From Brevundimonas subvibrioides (GTDB lineage: Bacteria; Pseudomonadota; Alphaproteobacteria; Caulobacterales; Caulobacteraceae): a DNA stretch of 64,000 bases. Positions 15,928 to 24,659 of the stretch are shown piece by piece (positions within the stretch are counted from its first letter, which is position 1; each line of letters begins with the position of its first letter). Made by a program: the position numbers and the translations under genes. The notes under the pieces were generated by a model, which worked only from the letters and a program-made list of their open reading frames with translations, was not told where the DNA came from and made no database searches. The stretch is taken from positions 23,425 through 87,424 of the forward strand of contig NZ_NCEQ01000012.1 in assembly GCF_002280785.1 (NCBI RefSeq), in the 5' to 3' direction.

Positions 15928-18900
15928 GTGAGCGCAGCCGCTGCGCCTTGGAGCGTAAAGGGGATCGACCCGAAAGCGCGCGAGGTCGCCAAGGATCTGG
16001 CGCGCCGTTCGGGCATGACGCTGGGCGAGTGGCTCAACACCATGATCATGGACGACGAGGACGACGGCGTTCAGCCGTTGCCGCGCCGTCCGCACGCCGC
16101 CGAGACGTTCGATCGTCGCGGCCGCTCCCGCCGCCTCGACGACGCCTATGAGCCCGAAAGCCGCAGCTACGGCCGCGACGACGAGACCCTGCAGCGCGTC
16201 GCCGCCTCGGTCGACGCCATCGCCGCCCGTCTGGAAGCCGCCGAGCGTCGCTCCACCATCGCCATCCAGGGTGTGGACCAGGCCGTGTCCGGCCTCGTGC
16301 GTCGCATGGAGGCGCAGGACCAGCAGGCGGGCCAGTACGGCCGCCGCATCGACGACATCTCCGACGAACTGAAGGAGGGTCACAAGCGGCTTCGCCGGTT
16401 CGAACAGGACGTCGGACCCCAGACCGTCGAGACCATCGCCAAGGTCGAACAGGCCGTCGGCGGCCTCGCGGGGCGTCTGTATGACATCGAGGAGCGTCAG
16501 CGCTCGGGCCTTAACGAGGTGCGTCAGCGTCTCGACGGTGTCGAGAAGGCTGATGTCCGGGGCAAGACCGACACGGCCGTCGCCGCCCTGACCAGCCGTC
16601 TCTACGATCTTGAAGAGCGCAATCGCGCCCACGGCCAGACCCTGCTGCAACGTCTGGAGGCCGTCGAGAAGGTCGCCGGTCCGGGCGCCGGTTCGGATAT
16701 GCTGGCGCGCGTCGGCCAGCGACTGGATGCGGCGCAGAGCCAGACGACCGAGGCCCTGCGCAATCTGGAGCGCTCCTTCGCCGGCCTCGACCAGCGGCTG
16801 CGCGCCGCCGAGACCCGCGTCGAGCCCGAAGGCGTCCGCGAGTCCGCCCGGTTCGAGAAACTGGCCGAGACGCTCTCCCGCCAGGTCGACGCCAACCGTA
16901 CCGAGATGATGCGCCGGCTGGAGACCGCCGAGAGCGAGGGTCGCATGGCCCGTATCGAGGCGACCATCGCCTCGCTCGGCGAACAGGCGCGTTCGGCCGA
17001 GCAGCGTTCCGCCCAGGGCATCGACGCCATGGGCCGCGAGGTCCTGCGCATCGCCCAGAACCTGGACACCCGCGTCGACCGCATCGAGACCGTCGGCGAC
17101 GCGCGTCTGGAGAAGTTCGAGACGGAGCTGAACAAGCGGGTCTCCGACAAGATCGAGCGGGACATGGGCCGCTACGGTCAGGCGATCGAGCATCGCCTGA
17201 ACCGCGCCGACGACCAGCACGCCATCGCCCTGGAAAAGCTGGGCGTCGAGATCACCCGCATCTCCGACCGCCTCGCCGACCGTATCGCCCAGTCGGAACG
17301 CAAGTCCGCCCAGGCGCTGGAAGACATCGGCCGCCGCATGGGCGAGGGCGCCGAACGCATCGAGCAGCGCTATGACCGCGCCTCCGGCGAACTGGCCGAG
17401 CGCATGCGCCTGTCCGAAGACCGCACGGCTAAGCTGCTGGCAGAGGCGCGCGAAACCCTGGACCAGCGTCTGGCCGAAGCCGCCGCGCCGATGCCGGCGC
17501 CGGTGTTCGACCCAACGCCTCAGCCCCTGCCGCCCGTTGCGCCCGCCGAGTTCGCCCAGCCCGACTGGCGCTCCGCCGCCTTCCCGGCCGAGGACTTCGC
17601 CTCGGCTGATGACGGCTGGTCCATTGATTCCCTCTCCGCCGATATCGAACCCTTCCCCGAGGCCCCCTCCGAGACCGCGTTCGCGCCCGAACCTGCTGTC
17701 TCCGCCCTCGGGGCCGAAGACAGCTTTGACACCTTGCCGCGACGCTTCGAGCCGGTCGCGTCCGAGCCGACCCCGTTCGGTTCGGCGGTCCAGCCCTTCG
17801 GCGGTTTCGGCGGCGCCGACGTCAGCGACGCACTGGACGCCATCGCAGAGATCACGCCCCAGTCTGAGGATCAGGCCGCGCCGCAGGCCGCCTTCGCCGG
17901 GGTGGTCGCCGAGGCCTTCCCGTCGGCCCGCACCTTCGATGGCGGCGATGACGACTTCGCGGCCGAGACCGAGTTCGTGGATGCCCGTCGTTTGCGCGCG
18001 GGTCTGGGCGGCGGCGCCGCCGCCGGACGCGCCGCCTCGACCCGCGACACCATCTCGGCCGCCCGCGCCGCCATGAACACGCCGGTCGCCGCCGAACCCG
18101 CCCCCCGGGCCAGCTTTGGACTGGGCGGTCTGAAGAAGGGCGGCAAGTCTCGTCTGCAGGAGCGGCTGGACAAGCAGGCTTCGCGCGACGGCACGGTCAA
18201 GAAGGCCTTCCTGGCCTCGGTCACCGGCGTGGCCGTCGTCTGCGGCCTCTACGCCACCGGTCGCCTGACCGGCTATGAGATCATGGATGTCGGCCAACTG
18301 CTGGGTCAGTCGAGCGGCGAGGCCGGGGCGACCCCGATCGCCGCCCTCGCGCTCAGTCCGGCCGATGCGCCCATGGACGCCGCGCCCGCCGATGCGACCG
18401 AGGCCCAGACCCTGTTCGCCCAGGCGACGGAACAGCTGGACCGCAATGATCCGGCCGGGGTCGAGACCCTGACCCGCGCCGCCAACCTGGGCGAACCCCA
18501 GGCCCAGCTGAAGCTGGCCGGTCTGTATCAATCCGGCGAGAACGGCGTCGCCGCCGACCTCGAGGAAAGCCGCCTGTGGGCCCGACGCGCGGCCGAGGGC
18601 GGCGACGCACGCGGCATGCACGCGTTCGGCATGTATCTGTTCGACGGCGTCGGCGGCGCCCGCAACCGGGCCGAGGCGCTGGACTGGCTCAGGAGGGCCG
18701 CGGACCAGGGTCTGGTCGACAGCCAGTACAATGTCGCCCGCATCTATGAGAACGGTGACGAGGGCATCGCCCCCAATCCGACTCAGGCCTATCGCTGGTA
18801 CCTGATCGCGGCCCGCGCCGGCGATCCCCAGGCCCAGGCCGCTGTCGATCGGCTGGCCCCGACCCTTCCGGCGGCGGCGCGACAGACCGCCCGCGCCCAG

Positions 18901-18933
18901 GCCGAGGCCTTCGCCCTGGAACCGCTCGCCTGA
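15928..18933 (+). CDS. podJ: PodJ-like polar organiser with coiled coil and SEL1 repeats
   Basis: A 1001-residue protein. Its N-terminus (WSVKGIDPKAREVAKDLARR, GMTLGEWLN) matches the opening of Caulobacter PodJ. Residues about 80-540 are a long heptad-rich coiled coil. An acidic proline-rich segment follows (about 525-690), then a single TM helix at about residues 758-776 (AFLASVTGVAVVCGLYATG). The periplasmic part has SEL1/TPR-like repeats from about residue 830 to 980. PodJ organises the flagellar/new pole and recruits PleC. Caulobacter PodJ has a peptidoglycan-binding domain at its end. Here the protein stops soon after the SEL1 repeats. GTG 15928 starts exactly at the conserved block. Confidence 0.8.
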   Translation: MSAAAAPWSVKGIDPKAREVAKDLARRSGMTLGEWLNTMIMDDEDDGVQPLPRRPHAAETFDRRGRSRRLDDAYEPESRSYGRDDETLQRVAASVDAIAARLEAAERRSTIAIQGVDQAVSGLVRRMEAQDQQAGQYGRRIDDISDELKEGHKRLRRFEQDVGPQTVETIAKVEQAVGGLAGRLYDIEERQRSGLNEVRQRLDGVEKADVRGKTDTAVAALTSRLYDLEERNRAHGQTLLQRLEAVEKVAGPGAGSDMLARVGQRLDAAQSQTTEALRNLERSFAGLDQRLRAAETRVEPEGVRESARFEKLAETLSRQVDANRTEMMRRLETAESEGRMARIEATIASLGEQARSAEQRSAQGIDAMGREVLRIAQNLDTRVDRIETVGDARLEKFETELNKRVSDKIERDMGRYGQAIEHRLNRADDQHAIALEKLGVEITRISDRLADRIAQSERKSAQALEDIGRRMGEGAERIEQRYDRASGELAERMRLSEDRTAKLLAEARETLDQRLAEAAAPMPAPVFDPTPQPLPPVAPAEFAQPDWRSAAFPAEDFASADDGWSIDSLSADIEPFPEAPSETAFAPEPAVSALGAEDSFDTLPRRFEPVASEPTPFGSAVQPFGGFGGADVSDALDAIAEITPQSEDQAAPQAAFAGVVAEAFPSARTFDGGDDDFAAETEFVDARRLRAGLGGGAAAGRAASTRDTISAARAAMNTPVAAEPAPRASFGLGGLKKGGKSRLQERLDKQASRDGTVKKAFLASVTGVAVVCGLYATGRLTGYEIMDVGQLLGQSSGEAGATPIAALALSPADAPMDAAPADATEAQTLFAQATEQLDRNDPAGVETLTRAANLGEPQAQLKLAGLYQSGENGVAADLEESRLWARRAAEGGDARGMHAFGMYLFDGVGGARNRAEALDWLRRAADQGLVDSQYNVARIYENGDEGIAPNPTQAYRWYLIAARAGDPQAQAAVDRLAPTLPAAARQTARAQAEAFALEPLA

Positions 18934-19031
18934 CCGTTTAACAGGGTGGTCCTGAAAACGCCGTCCGACTAAGACACCTTCGCTCGCCTTCCGGCGCTTA
19001 AGCTTATCCGTTCCAGCCGAAGGCCCGCCCT

Positions 19032-19958
19032 TTGGAGATCTATCTGCCGATCGCCGAGGTTTCGGTGAACTGGCCGCTCCTGGTTCTGCTGGGCGCGCTG
19101 GTCGGATTCGTGTCCGGCCTGTTCGGCATCGGCGGCGGTTTCCTGATGGCGCCGGTGCTGGTCTTCCTCGGCATCCCCCCGACCGTGGCCGTCGCCAGCC
19201 AGGCCAGCCATGTCGTGGCCTCCTCCACCTCCGGCGTGATCCGTTACACTGGGCAGGGCGCGGTCGACTTTCGCATGGGCGGCATTATGGCCGCGGGCGG
19301 CGCCGTCGGAGCGATCGGCGGGGTCGAACTGTTCCGTTACCTGCGCCTTCTGGGCCAGGCGGATCTGGTCGTGGCGCTGTCGTACCTCATTTTCCTCGGC
19401 GCCATCGGCCTGCTGATGCTGCAGGAAAGCCTGACTGAAATTCTCCGCCGTCACCGCGGCGAGATCGCCCCGCACAAGGAACGCCGTCGTCCGTTGTGGC
19501 TCTATGGCCTGCCGTGGAAGGTGCGCTTCCCCAAATCGGGCCTCTATATCAGCGCCATCCCGCCGTTCGGCCTCGGCGTCTTCGCCGGCGTGCTGTCGGC
19601 CATCATGGGGGTCGGCGGCGGCTTCATCCTGGTCCCCGCCATGCTCTATGCGCTGCGGATGAAGGCCGGCGTGGTCGTCGGAACCAGCCTGTTCCAGATC
19701 ATCATCACGACCGCGATCACCACCATCCTTCAGGCCGGTCGCAACCAGACGGTCGACATCGTCCTCTCCAGCCTCCTGCTCGTCGGCGGCGTGGTCGGCG
19801 CCCAGCTGGGCGCGCGTTATGCGGGCCGGTTCCGGGCCGATGTGCTGCGTGCGGCGCTGGGCCTGTTGATCCTGTTCGTCGGCATCCAGATGGGCCTGGA
19901 CCTGTTCGTCCGGCCGTCCGACATCTTCCTTCTGGCGCCCGGGGTGTCGGACGGATGA
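19032..19958 (+). CDS. TauE/SafE-family sulfite/anion exporter
   Basis: A 308-residue integral membrane protein with two related halves. Each half begins with the family signature: GFVSGLFGIGGGFLMAPVL near residue 24 and GVLSAIMGVGGGFILVPAML near residue 195. The middle loop is charged (RRHRGEIAPHKERRR). The family moves sulfite, sulfonates or other small anions. The start is TTG 19032, since no ATG fits before the first TM. It overlaps the next gene by 4 bp (ATGA), so the TauE-TIGR02186-DUF3429 genes are probably one operon. Confidence 0.9.
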   Translation: MEIYLPIAEVSVNWPLLVLLGALVGFVSGLFGIGGGFLMAPVLVFLGIPPTVAVASQASHVVASSTSGVIRYTGQGAVDFRMGGIMAAGGAVGAIGGVELFRYLRLLGQADLVVALSYLIFLGAIGLLMLQESLTEILRRHRGEIAPHKERRRPLWLYGLPWKVRFPKSGLYISAIPPFGLGVFAGVLSAIMGVGGGFILVPAMLYALRMKAGVVVGTSLFQIIITTAITTILQAGRNQTVDIVLSSLLLVGGVVGAQLGARYAGRFRADVLRAALGLLILFVGIQMGLDLFVRPSDIFLLAPGVSDG

Positions 19959-20779
19959 TCCAGGCTCCACCCCCGCCGCCGCCCGCGATCGCGGCGCCCC
20001 TTCTTGCGGAGTCGGGCCCGGAGATGTCCGTCGGGACGCAGGGAGAACTGCGCGTCGCCGCCGCCCTGACCGATGCGCGGGTTCAGGTCGATTCCAGCTT
20101 CCAGGGGGCGAGCATCGTCCTCTACGGCGCGGTGTTCAACCCGACCGACGACCCGACCGACGTGGTCGTCGTGGTGCGCGGGCCCGACGCCCCGATCCGT
20201 CTGGTCAAGAAGACCCGCAACCTCGGCGTCTGGCTGAACAGTCGTCCCGTCCTGTTCGAGGGCGCGCCCGGCTTCTACATGACCGCCTCGACCCGGCCCC
20301 TGCCGGACATCGCCGGCTTCGGGCAGTTGAGGCGTCTGGGCGTCGGCGTCGATCACCTGCGTATCGACGCGCCGGAGGAGAGCCGCACAGTCACCCGCTA
20401 CGGCGTGCGTGACGTGGTGATCTCGCGGCTGGGCGAGGACTACCTCGACTGGCGTCGCGCCGTGATCCGGCTGAAGGAGGCGGCGGCGCTCTATGACACG
20501 GATCCCAACGGGGTCCGCTTCGTCGATCGCGGCCTGTTCCGCGCCCAGGTCGAGCTGCCGGCGACCGCGCCGACGGGCGAATACCATGCCGAGGTCTGGC
20601 TGTTCCGCGACGGCGAACCGGCGGGCGTATCCAACCTGACCCTGACGGTCGAGAAGGTCGGCTTCGAACGCGACATCTACGAACTCGCCCACCGACGACC
20701 GTGGAGCTATGGCGTGCTGTGCGTCCTGCTGGCCGGCGGAATGGGATATCTGGCGAGCAGGGTGTTCCGGAGAAGCTGA
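19955..20779 (+). CDS. TIGR02186-family protein, membrane-anchored
   Basis: A 274-residue protein of the TIGR02186/Conserved hypothetical CHP02186 family, which typically lies next to a TauE-type exporter in alphaproteobacteria, as here. The N-terminus is proline-rich without a perfect signal peptide (IQAPPPPPPAIAAPLLA). The body is beta-rich (GASIVLYGAVFNPTDDPTDV, VRGPDAPIRLVKKTR), and one C-terminal TM helix (SYGVLCVLLAGGMGYLAS) anchors it. It is probably periplasmic and an accessory to the exporter. It overlaps the genes on both sides (ATGA and TGATG), which implies translational coupling. Confidence 0.85.
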   Translation: MIQAPPPPPPAIAAPLLAESGPEMSVGTQGELRVAAALTDARVQVDSSFQGASIVLYGAVFNPTDDPTDVVVVVRGPDAPIRLVKKTRNLGVWLNSRPVLFEGAPGFYMTASTRPLPDIAGFGQLRRLGVGVDHLRIDAPEESRTVTRYGVRDVVISRLGEDYLDWRRAVIRLKEAAALYDTDPNGVRFVDRGLFRAQVELPATAPTGEYHAEVWLFRDGEPAGVSNLTLTVEKVGFERDIYELAHRRPWSYGVLCVLLAGGMGYLASRVFRRS

Positions 20780-21195
20780 TGGATCGGGCTCGACTGACGG
20801 CGTGGACGCTGACGCTCGCGGGACTGATCCCCTTCGTCGGATGCGCCGCCCTGGTGCTTCTGACGCCAGAAGGCGCGCGGGTCTGGATCGAGCCGCTCAC
20901 GGTCTATGGCGCGATCATCCTGTCCTTCCTGGGCGGGGCCCGATGGGGGCGGACGATGGCGGGCCCGGAGCCGGACTGGCTTCAACTGGTGCTCAGCAAC
21001 CTGCCGGCGGTCGCGGCCTGGTTGACCTTCCTTCCGACCGTGCCGGATGGGTTTCAGCTGCTGGTCATGATCTTCGGCCTGATCGCCATGCTGTACTGGG
21101 ACCTGAGGACCGCGCCGGTCTGGTACCGGAACCTGCGGCTGACGGCGACCGGCGGCGCGGCGCTCAGCCTGCTCGTGGTGATGCAGTCCGTCTAG
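20779..21195 (+). CDS. DUF3429 family membrane protein
   Basis: A 138-residue protein with about four TM segments. ALTPEG-like loop residues, YGAIILSFLGGARWGRTM and the end VWYRNLRLTATGGAALSLLVVM match DUF3429. The function is unknown. The TGATG overlap with the preceding gene indicates translational coupling. Its end overlaps the convergent pdeM stop by 4 bases. Confidence 0.85.
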   Translation: MDRARLTAWTLTLAGLIPFVGCAALVLLTPEGARVWIEPLTVYGAIILSFLGGARWGRTMAGPEPDWLQLVLSNLPAVAAWLTFLPTVPDGFQLLVMIFGLIAMLYWDLRTAPVWYRNLRLTATGGAALSLLVVMQSV

Positions 21196-21935
21196 ACCAG
21201 CCCGTTCCACGCCAGTGCGTGGACCCGGTCCTTGCCCAGCGCCGCCGCCATCGGCGGTTCCGTGAACAGCCCGGCGATCGCGGCATCCTTGACGTTCAGC
21301 CCGCCGGTAAAGGCCCCGAAGGCCGGCAGGAGCAGCCTGCGCCCATCGGTGACGAAGCATGGGCGGCGCACCATCCGCGCATGGGCGACGACGCGCGCGC
21401 AGGGGTGCAGGTGGCCCGCCACCTCGCCGTCCTCGGCCTCCGGCATCGGCTCATGGGTCAGGAACAGGGCGCCGAGCCGCAGGTCGCCGACGACGCGGCC
21501 GGGCAGGCCCGAGACCGCATCCCCATCCGCCGCCGTCAATGCTTCGCGATCATGGTTGCCCTCCAGCCAGATCCAGTCGCGCCCGAGGGCCAGCCGGTCC
21601 AGCCGTGTCCGGTCGTCCGCCGCCATCCGCCCGACGGACCGGCTGTCGTGGAAGCTGTCGCCGAGCAGGACGACACGCTCGGGCTTCAGTTCGGCGATCT
21701 CCGCCTCCAGCCGATCCAGCGTCGCGCGGCTGTCGTAGGGCGGCAGCAACTGGCCTCGCGCGGCGTAGGCCGATCCCTTCTCGAGGTGCAGGTCCCCCGC
21801 GACCAGGGCCCCGTGCGCCGGCAGCCACAGCGCGCCCGAACAGCGCAGCACGCAGAGCTCGCCCATGACCCGGACCGACAGCGACCCGCACGGCCGTCGC
21901 GCCGGGGTCAGCGCCTCTCGCAGGGCCGCGTTCAT
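21192..21935 (-). CDS. pdeM: Ligase-associated DNA damage response endonuclease PdeM
   Basis: A 247-residue calcineurin-like metallophosphatase. Metal-binding motifs are in order: GDLHLEKGSAYAARG (D-x-H), GDSFHD, WLEGNHDRE and THEPMP...GHLHP. PdeM is encoded with the ligase-associated helicase in a four-gene DNA-repair set (ligD-like ligase, helicase, exonuclease, PdeM). Here only the helicase and PdeM are present, overlapping by 4 bp (start 21935, helicase end 21932). It should process phosphodiester or phosphomonoester ends on damaged DNA. Confidence 0.92.
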   Translation of the reverse strand: MNAALREALTPARRPCGSLSVRVMGELCVLRCSGALWLPAHGALVAGDLHLEKGSAYAARGQLLPPYDSRATLDRLEAEIAELKPERVVLLGDSFHDSRSVGRMAADDRTRLDRLALGRDWIWLEGNHDREALTAADGDAVSGLPGRVVGDLRLGALFLTHEPMPEAEDGEVAGHLHPCARVVAHARMVRRPCFVTDGRRLLLPAFGAFTGGLNVKDAAIAGLFTEPPMAAALGKDRVHALAWNGLV

Positions 21936-24601
21936 GCGGCCCCCATCAGTTCGGCCCCGCCTGGCCTGGGATGGGCGTCTTCCATGACCTCGTCGATCAG
22001 GTCCTGGGCCGAGGCCTCCAGAATCATGTCGGCCGCGTCGCCGCCGACCCGCTCGCGCCCGATCATCACCAGAACCGGCACGCAGAAGGGCGAGGCCCGC
22101 TCCAGCGGCGCGTGGCGGATATGCCCTGCGATCCGGCTCAGCAGCTGGCCCAGACGCGCGACGTCCAGCAGGCCGGACGCGGCGTCCGACCGGGCGGTTC
22201 TCAGCAACAGGTGATCGGGCTGGTGGCGGCGGAGCACGTCGTAGATCAGGTCCGTGGAGAAGGTCACCTGACGCCCGGTCTTCTCGGCGCCCGGCTGTCG
22301 ACGCTCGATCAAGCCGGAAACGAGGGCGCAATTGCGGAAGGTCCGCTTCATCATGAAACTCTCCTCCAGCCAGGCCTCCAGGTCGTCGCCCAGCATGTCG
22401 GGCTGGAACAGGGCGTCCCAGTCCAGGCCGTCCATCGGCTTGATCGACCAGATGGCGAAGGCATAGTCGGTGACGACGAACCCCAGCGGCCCGACGCCCA
22501 GCCGGTCCAGCCGGCGGGTGAGCAACATGCACAGGGTCGAATGCGCCAGCCGACCCTCGAACGGATAGGCCACCATGAAATGGCGGCTGCCGCGCGGGAA
22601 GGTCTCGATCAGCAGACTGTCGGCGTCGGGGATCATCGACCGTGCGGCCTGGAGCTCCAGCCATTCCTGCACGTCGACGGGCAGGACGCGCCAGTGGTCG
22701 CGGTCCTGCACCATGGCCCGGACGCGGGCGGCCAGCGAGGTGCCGAGCGGGAACTGCGACCCGCCCCAGGACGGGATCTTGGGGTCCCTGTCGGTCGCGT
22801 GCGTGACCAGGGCGTCCATGCCGTTGATCCCCTGAAACGCCCAGACCTGACCGGCGAAGACGAAGGTGTCGCCGGGCGTCAGCTGTTCGAAATACCACTC
22901 CTCGGCCTCGCCGACCTTGCGCCCGCCGATCAGCTGTTTCGACGCCCCGCCGCGACGTGACGCGACCTTCACGTTCAGCGTCCCGGCCGCCACGATGGCC
23001 CCGACATTCATCCTGTGCCGCTGGGCGATCATGGCGTTGCGCACGGTCCAGCGCCCCTCGGGCGTGCGCACGATCCGCGCGAACCGGTCATAGGTGCGCA
23101 GCGCATATCCCCCGGTGGCGACGAGATCGACCACCTCCTCGAACGCCTCATAGCTCAGGCCGCGATAGGGCGAGCAGGACGTCACCTCGGCGTGCAGGGC
23201 CCCCAGATCGAACGGTTCCGAACAGGCCACGCCCATGATGTGCTGGGCGAGGGTGTCCAGCGTGCCGATGTGGTGCGGCTCCCAGTCGAAGGCGTTCTCG
23301 GCCACGGCCTCCTTGGCCGCCTGGCACTCCAGCAGTTCGAACCGGCTGGCCGGCACCATCAGGGCCCGCGACGGTTCGTCCAGCCGGTGATTGGCCCGGC
23401 CGATCCGCTGCACCAGCCGCGAGGATCCCTTGGGCGCCGCCATCTGGATGACCAGGTCGACGTCGCCCCAGTCGATGCCGAGATCCAGCGTCGAGGTGCA
23501 GACCACGGCCCGCAGCTCGCCCCGCGCCATCGCCGCCTCGACCTTGCGCCTCTGCTCGGCGGCCAGGGAGCCGTGGTGCAGGCCGATCGGCAGGTTCTCG
23601 TCGTTGATGGCCCACAGCTGCTGGAACACGAATTCGCACTGCCAGCGGGTGTTGACGAAGACCAGGGTCAGGCCCGAACGCTGGATCGCCTCATAGACCT
23701 CGGGGATCGCATGCTGGCCGGTGTGCCCCGCCCAGGGCACGCGGCCCTCCGACACCAGCACGTCGATGATGGGAACGGCGCCGGGGTCGCCTTTTACGAT
23801 GACGATTCCTTCTCCCCTTGCGGGAGAAGGTGGCTCGCGCAGCGAGACGGATGAGGGGTCACTCTGACCTTCGGAATTCTGCGCTGGTTCAGCTAAATCC
23901 ACCGGATGGTGTGACCCCTCATCCGTCGGGCTTCGCCCGCCACCTTCTCCCGCAAGGGGAGAAGGAAGACCCGGCGCCAGCCACTGCGCAATCAAGTCCG
24001 GATCATCGATGGTCGCCGAGAGGGCGACGCGGCGCAGCCCCGGCGAAAAGCTTTGCAGCCGCGCGAGGCCGAGGTTCAGCAGGTCGCCCCGTTTGCCCGA
24101 CCAGATGGCATGCACCTCGTCCAGCACGATGCATTTCAGGTCGGCGAAATAGGCCCGCGCCCCGCCCCAGGCGCAGAACAGGGCCAGCTGCTCCGGCGTG
24201 GTCAGCAGGATGTCGGGCGGAAACTCCCGCTGCCGCTGCTTCTTGGACTGTTTGGTGTCGCCGGTGCGGCTCTCGACATGGATGTTCAGCCCGATCTCGC
24301 GGATCGGCGTCATCAGGTTGCGCTCGACGTCGGTGGTCAGCGCCTTCAGCGGCGAGACATAGATCGTATGGATGCCGCTGCCCGGCCCATGCGGCGGCCT
24401 CGGCCCGCGTTCGGCCAGGTCGATCAGGCTGGGCAGGAACCCCGCCAGCGTCTTGCCGCCCCCCGTCGGCGCGACCAGGAGGGCGTGCGACCCATTCTGC
24501 GCGGCCGCGATCATCTCCAGCTGATGCCTGCGGGGGCTCCAGCCGCGAGACACGAACCAGTCGGCGAACAGAGGCGGCAGGCGGGCGGCGGGCGGCGTCA
24601 C
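21932..24601 (-). CDS. Ligase-associated DNA damage response DEXH-box helicase (Lhr-like)
   Basis: An 889-residue superfamily 2 helicase. It has Walker A APTGGGKTLAGF (residues about 43-54), DEVHAIW (about 165-171), LSATIDDPD (about 193-201) and motif VI QRIGRANHR. A C-terminal Lhr-like region follows with WYFEQLTPGDTFVFAG and the segment DRLGVGPLGFVVTDYAF. It should unwind DNA or RNA-DNA hybrids during repair, acting with PdeM. Between residues about 212 and 266 there is an insertion with no counterpart in helicase architecture, read from a palindromic repeat element. The family is normally shorter by about that amount. The start is GTG 24601. Confidence 0.92.
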   Translation of the reverse strand: MTPPAARLPPLFADWFVSRGWSPRRHQLEMIAAAQNGSHALLVAPTGGGKTLAGFLPSLIDLAERGPRPPHGPGSGIHTIYVSPLKALTTDVERNLMTPIREIGLNIHVESRTGDTKQSKKQRQREFPPDILLTTPEQLALFCAWGGARAYFADLKCIVLDEVHAIWSGKRGDLLNLGLARLQSFSPGLRRVALSATIDDPDLIAQWLAPGLPSPLAGEGGGRSPTDEGSHHPVDLAEPAQNSEGQSDPSSVSLREPPSPARGEGIVIVKGDPGAVPIIDVLVSEGRVPWAGHTGQHAIPEVYEAIQRSGLTLVFVNTRWQCEFVFQQLWAINDENLPIGLHHGSLAAEQRRKVEAAMARGELRAVVCTSTLDLGIDWGDVDLVIQMAAPKGSSRLVQRIGRANHRLDEPSRALMVPASRFELLECQAAKEAVAENAFDWEPHHIGTLDTLAQHIMGVACSEPFDLGALHAEVTSCSPYRGLSYEAFEEVVDLVATGGYALRTYDRFARIVRTPEGRWTVRNAMIAQRHRMNVGAIVAAGTLNVKVASRRGGASKQLIGGRKVGEAEEWYFEQLTPGDTFVFAGQVWAFQGINGMDALVTHATDRDPKIPSWGGSQFPLGTSLAARVRAMVQDRDHWRVLPVDVQEWLELQAARSMIPDADSLLIETFPRGSRHFMVAYPFEGRLAHSTLCMLLTRRLDRLGVGPLGFVVTDYAFAIWSIKPMDGLDWDALFQPDMLGDDLEAWLEESFMMKRTFRNCALVSGLIERRQPGAEKTGRQVTFSTDLIYDVLRRHQPDHLLLRTARSDAASGLLDVARLGQLLSRIAGHIRHAPLERASPFCVPVLVMIGRERVGGDAADMILEASAQDLIDEVMEDAHPRPGGAELMGAA
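23808..23965. repeat. Palindromic element inserted in frame within the Lhr-like helicase gene
   Basis: 158 bp that begins CCTTCTCCCCTTGCGGGAGA and ends with its inverted copy. The terminal inverted repeats are 27 bp and perfect (23808-23834 against 23939-23965). Further inward, GACGGATGAGGGGTCAC is repeated inverted, so nearly the whole element folds on itself around a 50-nt loop. The helicase reading frame runs straight through it and gains about 53 residues, rich in S, P, E and G. Confidence 0.9.
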
Positions 24602-24659
24602 GAGGGGGATATAGCATGTTCCCGTTCCGTTTCATGCCGTTCGTCGCTATCTCTCTGAC

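Noticed and set aside
15925..18621. Minus-strand frame of 898 codons opposite podJ
   Set aside because: It is the mirror of the GC-rich coiled-coil gene, glycine- and leucine-rich without motif.
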